From contig DGOW01000079.1 in assembly GCA_002390225.1 (NCBI GenBank), positions 1 to 36,901 of the forward strand: DNA of 36,901 nucleotides. Direction: 5' to 3'. The stretch comes from Gemmatimonadales bacterium UBA4456. Lineage in GTDB: Bacteria; Gemmatimonadota; Gemmatimonadetes; Longimicrobiales; Gaopeijiaceae. Below, one piece after another: positions 1 through 6,256 of this stretch. The translations under genes were made by a program, and so were the position numbers. Under the pieces are notes generated by a model that had not been told where the DNA came from, searched no databases, and saw only the letters and a list, made by a program, of their open reading frames with translations. How positions within the stretch are numbered: position 1 is the first letter of the stretch; every line of letters starts with the position of its first letter.

Positions 1-1163
1 GGCTGCGTCACGTTCGAGCGGGCACCCGAACCGGGCGTGGCCTTCACCCCCCGGCGCGTCTTGGTCGCGGCACGGGTTCTGCGCGCATCCCCGCCGCTCA
101 CGTTGTCCGTGCGACGCACCCCCGTTGCCGCGGACCCTGAGCCCGCGGAGGTACGCGCCCGCGTGGCGCCCGGCCGGCTGATTGGACCCCCACGAGTTGT
201 CCGCTCTGCGGCGACGGGTCTCCGACCGACCGTGGGCACCCGCGTCGCACGACCGGTGGCCTCCGAGGTCGGGGCTGTAGCCCGGGCCCTGCCACTGCGG
301 GCGGCTGTGTTCGTGCCAGGAGCTCGGGTGGACGAGCCGGTCACCGCTGCGCCGACCCTAGGCGTCCTTCGGTTTACCGAGGCGACTCTGCCACGTTCTG
401 CAGACGCCGAACCGCGACCGCCTGCGGTTGCAGCAGGTCGTGGTGAGGATGCCACTGAGGTACGAGGCTGGGCCGCAGCGGGCTGTGGTGCGGGACGGGG
501 CTGGGCTCGACGTCCGCTGGCGGTCGCGCTGCGCCGACTCGGGTTTTCCTTGAAACGCGCATTCCCGGCATAGTACGGAATCATTGTGTCTGCAGAGGAT
601 GGGCGTCCGACGTAGTAGCCGCGGCTGGCGTACCGGTGCGGATTGGCGTAGAGCCTCCGGCCTCCGTAGCCGTTCCAGTGCGTACCGGACACATACCCGT
701 CCCAGTACCCGTCCCAGTACGAGCCCCAAGGGTCATACGACCAGTAAGGGCCCCAAGGGTCGAAGAAGGGATCCGCTACGTACGCATACCGGGAGCCGCT
801 CCACGCGTAGCGGCCGTAGTCCGCGCCCCAGTGGTCGTAACCCCGCGTGTAGGTCGGATAGTAGGAGGTCGTCACGACGCAGTGGTCGTAGGAGTACCAA
901 TACGGGTCGTAGCAGCTTGCCGAATAGTGAGTAGGCGGGCTGTAGACGCCGTATCCGGAGTACTGCGGATTCGCATAGCCGAAGGAGGACCCGTAGGAGA
1001 CCGACGCGTAATCGTGAATGGGACCGCCCACGCCGAAGGACGCGCCGGTGAAGAGTGGGCCGGCGGAAAGCGTGAAACCGATCGAAGCCTGAGCCTGGAT
1101 TCCCGTCGCCCCAATCGTGAGCAGAAGTGTCAGAATCAGAGCCGAACGTGCTGAGTTGCGCAC
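1..1163 (-). CDS. Secreted Tyr/Trp/Gly-rich protein with Arg-rich basic tail (partial, cut by left edge)
   Basis: I do not recognise a named family. The frame opens at a GTG (1163) preceded by a strong ribosome site AAGGAGGT (1168-1175) and stays open for 387 codons to base 1, so the C-terminus lies outside the window. Residues 1-25 form a signal peptide (basic N-terminus, Leu-rich core, ending in an A-Q-A region). Residues 52-198 are extremely aromatic: I count 31 Tyr and 9 Trp, with repeated DPWGxYW (135-141, 144-150) and WDGY units. Residues 201-387 are low complexity, rich in Arg, Ala, Thr, Ser, Pro and Gly with about 35 Arg and only 6 acidic residues, so very basic. The protein is probably exported to the periplasm or surface. 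A role as an adhesive, matrix or polyanion-binding protein is only inference. All other reading frames across this interval look like shadows of it. Confidence 0.8.
   Translation of the reverse strand, partial: MRNSARSALILTLLLTIGATGIQAQASIGFTLSAGPLFTGASFGVGGPIHDYASVSYGSSFGYANPQYSGYGVYSPPTHYSASCYDPYWYSYDHCVVTTSYYPTYTRGYDHWGADYGRYAWSGSRYAYVADPFFDPWGPYWSYDPWGSYWDGYWDGYVSGTHWNGYGGRRLYANPHRYASRGYYVGRPSSADTMIPYYAGNARFKENPSRRSATASGRRAQPRPAPQPAAAQPRTSVASSPRPAATAGGRGSASAERGRVASVNRRTPRVGAAVTGSSTRAPGTNTAARSGRARATAPTSEATGRATRVPTVGRRPVAAERTTRGGPISRPGATRARTSAGSGSAATGVRRTDNVSGGDARRTRAATKTRRGVKATPGSGARSNVTQ
694..717. repeat. 12-bp tandem repeat, two copies
   Basis: The unit TACCCGTCCCAG occurs twice in direct tandem and is followed by TAC. 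On the minus strand it encodes the repeated Trp-Asp-Gly-Tyr unit of the aromatic protein. A nearby 11-bp direct repeat, CCCCAAGGGTC, lies at 724-734 and 751-761 (27-bp period) and encodes the DPWG units. The repeats lie inside the coding region and probably arose by slippage or unit duplication. Confidence 0.75.
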
Positions 1164-1167
1164 CGAG

Positions 1168-1175
1168 ACCTCCTT
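1168..1175 (-). promoter_or_regulatory. Shine-Dalgarno of the Tyr/Trp-rich protein
   Basis: AAGGAGGT on the minus strand, four bases before the GTG at 1163. It fixes the start of a gene that has no ATG at that position. Confidence 0.75.
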
Positions 1176-1235
1176 CGTGTGAATCTGTCCAGGGACAAAT
1201 GCACAAGATGTGCCGCGCGTGCGAAAGAGTCAGAA

Positions 1236-1252
1236 CATTATGTCATATAATG
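1236..1252. promoter_or_regulatory. AT-rich inverted repeat upstream of the secreted-protein gene (possible operator or promoter element)
   Basis: CATTAT-GTCAT-ATAATG is a perfect 6-bp inverted repeat with a 5-bp spacer, in the most AT-rich part of the 219-bp gap between the two minus-strand genes (1164-1382). On the minus strand it lies about 75-90 bases before the GTG start. It could be a regulator site overlapping a promoter, since both arms resemble -10 elements. I see no clear -35 partner. Confidence 0.3.
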
Positions 1253-1382
1253 CGTTAGCATGCATAGTATGATGCGATATATAAGTAAGGGTACTGTCCG
1301 TTCCGGGTGACAAGCGTTGCGCCGGGAGGACACTCAGCAGGACACCTGATTTCCTGCCGAATCCCAACCATTTCGGGCCGCA

Positions 1383-2681
1383 TCACGCTCCCTGCGACGC
1401 GAGCACGTCGAGAATCCGGTCCAGCGACTCGTCCTCGGTCATCAGGTTGGGAGACACCCTCAACGTATTCAGACGTCCGCCAAAGGCGCGCAGTACCGCT
1501 CCATGCCGCTCGAGCAGCATCGGGCCGAGCTCCGGTGCCGCGCGACCCTGTACGCCCACAGCCATGATCACGGACCGAAGCGCGGGGTCCACCGGCGACC
1601 CCCAGTGGAGTCGAGAATCCTCGGTCGTACGGCCATAGACCCGCGTCCAGAGCGCCCGGTACCGCCGCTCCTTCTCCTCGACACCGATACTGGCCTGAAA
1701 GTCGAGGGCGTCCCCAAACGCTACGACCGCTGGCCACGCACGCGTCGAGTAATCCTCGTACTTACGGGCCGTCATGCCGACGCGATCGCCGCCGGTCTTG
1801 AACCACATGCGTGGTACCGCGGCCTGGAGGCGCTCGGACGCCCAGAAGAGCCCGAGCCCTTTGGGAGACTGGAGCCATTTGTGCCCGCTCATTGCGTAGG
1901 CATCGACTCGGGCAGCAGCAAGGTCAACCGAGATCATGCCTGCGGACTGTGCCCCGTCCACGAAGACGAACTCCACACCTCGGGCTCTGGCGGCCTCCGC
2001 AATCTCGCGAATCGGGTGTGTCATCCCGATCATGTTGTCGACATGAGGAATAACGAGGACTCGGGTTTCCGGCCGCACCGCGTCCAGGTGCAGGGCCACG
2101 ACCTCATCCACGGACAGCTCCGGAGCTCGTTCCAGGGGGAAGTCGAAGCGTCGAACTGTGAAGCCTCGCCGCCGCCCCAATTCGTCCCATGCGACAGCAG
2201 CCCCGGCATGGTTGAGGGACGAGAAGAGCACCTCGTCGCCCGGGTCGAGCTCGAGGCCCTGAGCGAGGATGCTGAAGCCCTCGGTGGTGTTGTGAGTAAT
2301 CGCGAGGTCGTCGGGCCGGCAGTTCAGGAGGCGAGCTGCCGCCACCCGTGTGTCCTCGGTGACCTCTCGCCAGACGCCGCCCCAGACGTAGAGCGATGGA
2401 TGCGTTTCACAGAGCTCCAGGTACCCTGCGTGAGCCTCATGTACCGGGCGCGGCACGGTCCCGATCGAAGCGTGATTCAGGTAGACCAGGTCGGGCGAAA
2501 GGAAGTAGGAATCCCTCAGGCGCCGCACGGAAACGGGGTTGGCAGCATCGAACCCGTCAGGGTCTAGGGGTGGGGGCAACGCGGCCTCCAGGCGCTCCGC
2601 TCGAGCGAGGATCGGCGCTCCTGCGCCAGCGGCTCCCAGGACCCGGAGGAAGCTCCGGCGCGAGTGGCTGATTTTCGTCAT
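1383..2681 (-). CDS. Tat-exported class V aminotransferase (cysteine desulfurase/isopenicillin epimerase-like fold)
   Basis: PLP-dependent fold-type I enzyme of aminotransferase class V, 432 aa. The N-terminus has a twin-arginine motif (SRRSFLRVLG, residues 7-16) followed by an Ala/Gly-rich stretch, so the folded holoenzyme is probably exported by Tat. Family marks: substrate/PLP region YLNHASIG (67-74), THNTTEGF (129-136), PLP-binding Asp in FVDGAQ (D242), and the Schiff-base Lys in SGHKW (K268). It lacks an obvious desulfurase catalytic-Cys loop, so I would not call it NifS/SufS. The substrate cannot be told; relatives act as epimerases, lyases or aminotransferases. It stands alone, 187 bp from divergent rho. 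Confidence 0.85.
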   Translation of the reverse strand: MTKISHSRRSFLRVLGAAGAGAPILARAERLEAALPPPLDPDGFDAANPVSVRRLRDSYFLSPDLVYLNHASIGTVPRPVHEAHAGYLELCETHPSLYVWGGVWREVTEDTRVAAARLLNCRPDDLAITHNTTEGFSILAQGLELDPGDEVLFSSLNHAGAAVAWDELGRRRGFTVRRFDFPLERAPELSVDEVVALHLDAVRPETRVLVIPHVDNMIGMTHPIREIAEAARARGVEFVFVDGAQSAGMISVDLAAARVDAYAMSGHKWLQSPKGLGLFWASERLQAAVPRMWFKTGGDRVGMTARKYEDYSTRAWPAVVAFGDALDFQASIGVEEKERRYRALWTRVYGRTTEDSRLHWGSPVDPALRSVIMAVGVQGRAAPELGPMLLERHGAVLRAFGGRLNTLRVSPNLMTEDESLDRILDVLASQGA

Positions 2682-2868
2682 GATGAACGGCGACCTTGCT
2701 CCGCCACGGGTTTCGTTAAAGATTTTATCTGTCCGGCCGACGCGATTGTAGCGCCGGCGCCAGTGTGGCCGATCGGCTCGCTGAAGAGGACGCCCCCCAA
2801 GAACTGCGAAAGCTGGTTCCTGGAATCACCTCCCGACGGTCCAAGGTGAGCCCCGTCGCTCCCCTTCC

Positions 2869-4332
2869 ATGTCCGTCAACTTGGGTAAAGACGTGCCCGA
2901 ATCGCCAGAAGCAGATCAAAATCAGGCGCCGAAGGTCGATGCAAAGACCTCCGACGCACCTTCCTCCGAGCCGTCCAGCGGCGAAGGAAACTCCGGCGCA
3001 CGGTCCGGAGATCGTAACCCGAATAAGGGTAAGAGCCGGGACGGCAAGGACCGTAATCGCGGTCGAAATCGTCGACGTCGCCGCGGTCGGCGCCGCCGGG
3101 GTGTCGCTCAAGGGGGCGGTGGGGGTGAGAGAAATGTCCCCAGTGAAGAAGAACTCTTGGCCGGCCTCCCCGAGGATCCGGAAGAGCGCGTCGCCATGTC
3201 ACGCCCGCTTGGCTTGCTCGAGGTTCTTTCGAGTGGATCCGGCTTTGTGCGGCAGCGTGACGCGGGCTACGCGCCGGGCGACGACGATATCTACGTGCCG
3301 TCGCGCCTCATCCGGAGGTATGCACTCCGCTCGGGCGACGAGCTTATGGGCATCGCCGCAGACAACGTGCGCAGCGGCAAGAGCCCGCCCCTCGCGTACC
3401 TGGCCCGGGTCAACGACCAGCCGCCCGAGGACGCTCAGCGCCGCCCCGAGTTCAGTAAGCTCAGCGCGATGCATCCTGATGAACAGTTGATTCTGGAGTG
3501 CGGGCGCACCTGGCGTGGTGAGCCCGAGCTGACCAACCGCGTGATCGATATATTCTGCCCGATCGGGAAGGGGCAGCGCGCGATGATCGTCGCACCGGCG
3601 AAAGCCGGTAAGACGACCGTCATGCAGGCGATCGCCGAAGGCATCGTGAAGAACCATCCCGAGTGTCACCTCATGATCCTTCTGGTCGATGAGCGTCCAG
3701 AGGAAGTCACGGAGATGGAGCAGTGCGGCTTCGGTGAGGTCATTGCTTCAACCTTTGATCGCCCACCCGAACGCCATGTGCAGGTGGCGGAGATGACTCT
3801 CGAGCGGGCCCACCGACGGGTCGAGCAGGGCAGTGATGTTGTCATCATTCTCGACTCGATCACGCGTCTCGCGCGGGCCTACAACGCTCTGAAGGGTGGC
3901 AGTGGTCGCACGATGAGCGGTGGTCTCGACACGAATGCGCTCGAAAAGCCGAAGCGGTTCCTCGGCAGCGCGCGGAAGATCGCTCCGAACCAGGGCGGTG
4001 GGTCGCTCACGATCGTCGGAACGGCGCTCGTTGACACTGGATCCCGCATGGATCAGGTAATCTTCGAGGAGTTCAAAGGCACCGGAAACAGCGAACTCGT
4101 GCTGTCGCGTGAACTGGCCGACAAGCGGATCTACCCGGCCATTGATCTCACCGCGTCGGCGACCCGTAAGGAGGAACTCCTTCTTGGGGACGACGAGCTT
4201 CGAGTGTCACACGCGATGCGCCGTCAGCTGCACGGTGTCGGAGCGTCGGACGGGATGCTGGAGTTGCTCGGCGCGATGCGGAAGACAAGCTCGAACCGCG
4301 ATCTCATCGAATGGGTACGGAATCGGACCTGA
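2869..4332 (+). CDS. rho: Transcription termination factor Rho
   Basis: Hexameric RNA-dependent ATPase that ends transcription in the cytoplasm; 487 aa against about 419 in E. coli. The extra length is an N-terminal disordered extension: acidic/Ser-rich at 1-60, Arg-rich at 62-77, Gly run at 82-86. The RNA-binding domain follows (GLLEVLSSGSGFVR at 115-128; PGDDDIYVPSRLIRRYALRSG). ATPase marks: P-loop PAKAGKTT (243-250), catalytic Glu in DERPEEVTEM (E275), Walker B VVIILDS (324-330), and the Q-loop region GGLDTNAL (351-358). The loop before GGSLT carries a short insertion (KIAPNQGG). There is no Shine-Dalgarno directly before the ATG; AAGGTGAG lies 18 bases up and no better in-frame start is seen. 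The last 29 bases overlap the convergent gene. Confidence 0.97.
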   Translation: MSVNLGKDVPESPEADQNQAPKVDAKTSDAPSSEPSSGEGNSGARSGDRNPNKGKSRDGKDRNRGRNRRRRRGRRRRGVAQGGGGGERNVPSEEELLAGLPEDPEERVAMSRPLGLLEVLSSGSGFVRQRDAGYAPGDDDIYVPSRLIRRYALRSGDELMGIAADNVRSGKSPPLAYLARVNDQPPEDAQRRPEFSKLSAMHPDEQLILECGRTWRGEPELTNRVIDIFCPIGKGQRAMIVAPAKAGKTTVMQAIAEGIVKNHPECHLMILLVDERPEEVTEMEQCGFGEVIASTFDRPPERHVQVAEMTLERAHRRVEQGSDVVIILDSITRLARAYNALKGGSGRTMSGGLDTNALEKPKRFLGSARKIAPNQGGGSLTIVGTALVDTGSRMDQVIFEEFKGTGNSELVLSRELADKRIYPAIDLTASATRKEELLLGDDELRVSHAMRRQLHGVGASDGMLELLGAMRKTSSNRDLIEWVRNRT

Positions 4333-4861
4333 CGACGAGTTCGGCCAGCTGGTCCAGGCTTTTTTGAAGTTCACGAGCTTGGGCGCGCTCCATGGTGAGG
4401 CCCCAGAATCCCATGAGGGGGTTCCTTCCGAGGTCCCCTGACTCGGTCCAGCGCATCAGCGTGGCGGAGCCGAGCGGTTCGAGGTCGATCTCGCCGTTCG
4501 TGATCATGAGCGTGTTTGCGGCCCCGTCGACCTCGACGTCATAAAGCACGGAGGTTTCCGCGACCTCACCGATTGTGAAGGAACCAGCACCGAGTTCCTG
4601 ATCTTGCCAGGATATGGAGGCGCCGGCCCCTCGCCCGGGACCGGAACGCGTCAGGCCTGAGTCGGGCCATGCCGTCCAGCGTGCCCAGCCTTCTGGGGAA
4701 TCCAGGTATGGCATCAATTCGTCGGATGACACCTCGATGCGGACCTCGGCGGACACGGACCACTCGGTAGGAAGGAAAAACCCGATCAGAAGCACCAAGA
4801 TGAGGAGAACCGCACCACCCCCCAGCACGATGGTTCCCGGGCCGAAAAGACTGCCTTTCAT
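4304..4861 (-). CDS. Membrane-anchored SRPBCC (START-like) domain protein
   Basis: 185 aa. Residues 10-30 form one hydrophobic N-terminal helix (uncleaved anchor, since no signal-peptidase site is obvious). The rest resembles the SRPBCC/polyketide-cyclase lipid-pocket fold: a first strand (WSVSAEVRIEVSSDELMPYL), the characteristic P-E-GWARWTAW segment (56-65), the middle strand ending in VLYDVEVDG, and a C-terminal long helix (GLTMERAQARELQKSLDQL). Such domains bind hydrophobic ligands; no ligand can be named. The gene ends inside the 3' end of rho (29 bp convergent overlap). Its start overlaps the stop of the SGNH hydrolase gene by 4 bases, so the two are co-transcribed. Confidence 0.7.
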   Translation of the reverse strand: MKGSLFGPGTIVLGGGAVLLILVLLIGFFLPTEWSVSAEVRIEVSSDELMPYLDSPEGWARWTAWPDSGLTRSGPGRGAGASISWQDQELGAGSFTIGEVAETSVLYDVEVDGAANTLMITNGEIDLEPLGSATLMRWTESGDLGRNPLMGFWGLTMERAQARELQKSLDQLAELVVRSDSVPIR

Positions 4862-5568
4862 GACGTTAGATCCTCAAGTACAGCTCTCAGGATGGGCCAA
4901 ACGTTCTCTGCCACACGTTGATGCCCATCCGGTGTCGGGTGAATCCGATCCGCCTGATTCAGTTCTGGCACACCCGCCACACCGTCGAGCAGGAAAGGAA
5001 TAAGTATGGCGTCCTCCGTGGTAGCTACCTCCAAGAAGATCGCACGAAATGCCGATGTGTAGCCGACACCGAGGTTGGGGGGAGCCTCCATCCCGGCCAG
5101 GAGCACGCGAGCTTCCGGGTAGCGGGTCCGGGTCCGACGAATGACCTCCGTCAGGTTTTCGCGCATCGCATCAGGAGCCTGACCTCGGAGACCATCGTTC
5201 GCACCGAGTTCGATCACGAGTACGTCCAGGCGTTCTCGCAGAATCCAGTCGACGCGGCGCAGGCCCCCTGCGCTCGTTTCTCCAGAAACGCCGGCGTTCA
5301 CAGCCCGGAAGGAAAGGCCGCCATCCCGCCCCATGACCTCGAGTCTCGCGACATAGCTGTCCTGTTCGCGCTCGAGCCCCAACCCAGCAGTCAGACTGGT
5401 CCCCAGGAATACGACCACGGGACGGTCGTCGGAGGGAACCTGTGCCTCGGAGCCGACCACCATGGGAGAATCCGAAGCCGCTGAGGTATCCGCATGCGGC
5501 GACACGTCCGGCTGCGAGCAGGCAGCGGTGAGGGCAAAAGCCAGGGTGGAGAGGACGCGAAACGTCAT
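4858..5568 (-). CDS. tesA: TesA-like SGNH/GDSL esterase or lysophospholipase (predicted lipoprotein)
   Basis: SGNH-fold hydrolase, 236 aa from the ATG at 5568. All blocks are visible: nucleophile in FLGTSLT (S58), block II NAGVSGETSAGG (91-102), block III GAND (N124), and catalytic D-x-x-H in ADRIHPTPDGH (D207, H210). E. coli TesA is a periplasmic thioesterase/protease I/lysophospholipase L1. Here the N-terminus (MTFRVLSTLAFALTAAC) reads as a signal ending at Cys17, suggesting a lipoprotein, although Thr at -3 is not the usual lipobox residue. A TTG start at 5592 would add 8 residues, but the ATG gives a cleaner signal peptide. It is divergent from a YbbA/YbbP pair, the same neighbourhood as E. 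coli tesA, which supports the name. Confidence 0.85.
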   Translation of the reverse strand: MTFRVLSTLAFALTAACSQPDVSPHADTSAASDSPMVVGSEAQVPSDDRPVVVFLGTSLTAGLGLEREQDSYVARLEVMGRDGGLSFRAVNAGVSGETSAGGLRRVDWILRERLDVLVIELGANDGLRGQAPDAMRENLTEVIRRTRTRYPEARVLLAGMEAPPNLGVGYTSAFRAIFLEVATTEDAILIPFLLDGVAGVPELNQADRIHPTPDGHQRVAENVWPILRAVLEDLTS

Positions 5569-6256
5569 GATGATCGTGGCCGAGGGTCTCAAGAAAAGCT
5601 ACACGAGCGGAGGCAGACCTCTACCCGTGCTCCAGTCATTGGACCTGTCCATTGAAGCCGACTCGTTCGTTTCTATCGTCGGACCGTCAGGTAGCGGAAA
5701 GACGACACTCCTCGGATTGCTCGCCGGACTCGACGAACCTACCTCAGGCCGGGTCCTGCTCGACGGGGAGGACATCTTCAGCTTTTCGGAAGACGGGCGG
5801 GCGGCGTTCCGTGCCGAGCGTGTGGGCTTCGTTTTTCAGACCTTCCATCTCCTGCCGACGCTGACAGCACTCGAAAACGTACTCGTGCCACTCGAACTCC
5901 GGGGTGAAGGGAACGAAGCCCGAGGCTCTGCAGTGTCCCTCCTGGAGCGCGTCGGCCTGGGCGGACGGCTTGATCACTTTCCGTCGCAGCTGTCGGGCGG
6001 GGAGCAACAGCGAGTGGCGCTGGCCCGCGCCTTTTCGAACCGGCCCAAGATCCTCTTTGCCGACGAGCCGACCGGGAACCTGGATCATGAGACCGGTGCA
6101 TCGATCGTCGAGATGCTCGAGCATTTGAATCAGGAGGCGAACACCACGCTCGTCCTCGTGACACATGATCTGGCGCTGGCTGAGCGTGCGGACCGTATAC
6201 TCACCCTGGGCGGTGGCCGCGTTGTCGAGGATCGCCCGGGCGAGGGTTCGGGTTGA
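5567..6256 (+). CDS. ybbA: ABC transporter ATP-binding protein, LolD/YbbA (MacB) type
   Basis: Cytoplasmic ATPase of a MacB/LolCDE-type mechanotransmission transporter, 229 aa. Walker A GPSGSGKT (39-46), Q-loop VFQTFHLLP (Q91), signature LSGGEQQR (142-149), Walker B ILFADEP (162-168), D-loop TGNLD, H-loop H200. Two adjacent ATGs (5567, 5570) follow a GAGAGGA ribosome site; a longer open frame to 5462 runs antisense into the hydrolase and is not credible. The stop overlaps the start of the permease gene, so the two are translationally coupled. In the E. coli relative, YbbA works with YbbP beside TesA. Confidence 0.93.
   Translation: MMIVAEGLKKSYTSGGRPLPVLQSLDLSIEADSFVSIVGPSGSGKTTLLGLLAGLDEPTSGRVLLDGEDIFSFSEDGRAAFRAERVGFVFQTFHLLPTLTALENVLVPLELRGEGNEARGSAVSLLERVGLGGRLDHFPSQLSGGEQQRVALARAFSNRPKILFADEPTGNLDHETGASIVEMLEHLNQEANTTLVLVTHDLALAERADRILTLGGGRVVEDRPGEGSG

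Noticed and set aside
37..1154. Plus-strand open frames (37-573, 584-934, 636-1154), one with Val/Pro/Arg repeats
   Set aside because: They are antisense to the GTG-started secreted protein. Their repeats mirror its aromatic repeats, and they lack family marks.
1503..2567. 354-codon plus-strand open frame
   Set aside because: It lies wholly antisense to the class V aminotransferase, which has full catalytic motifs. Long antisense frames are common in GC-rich DNA.
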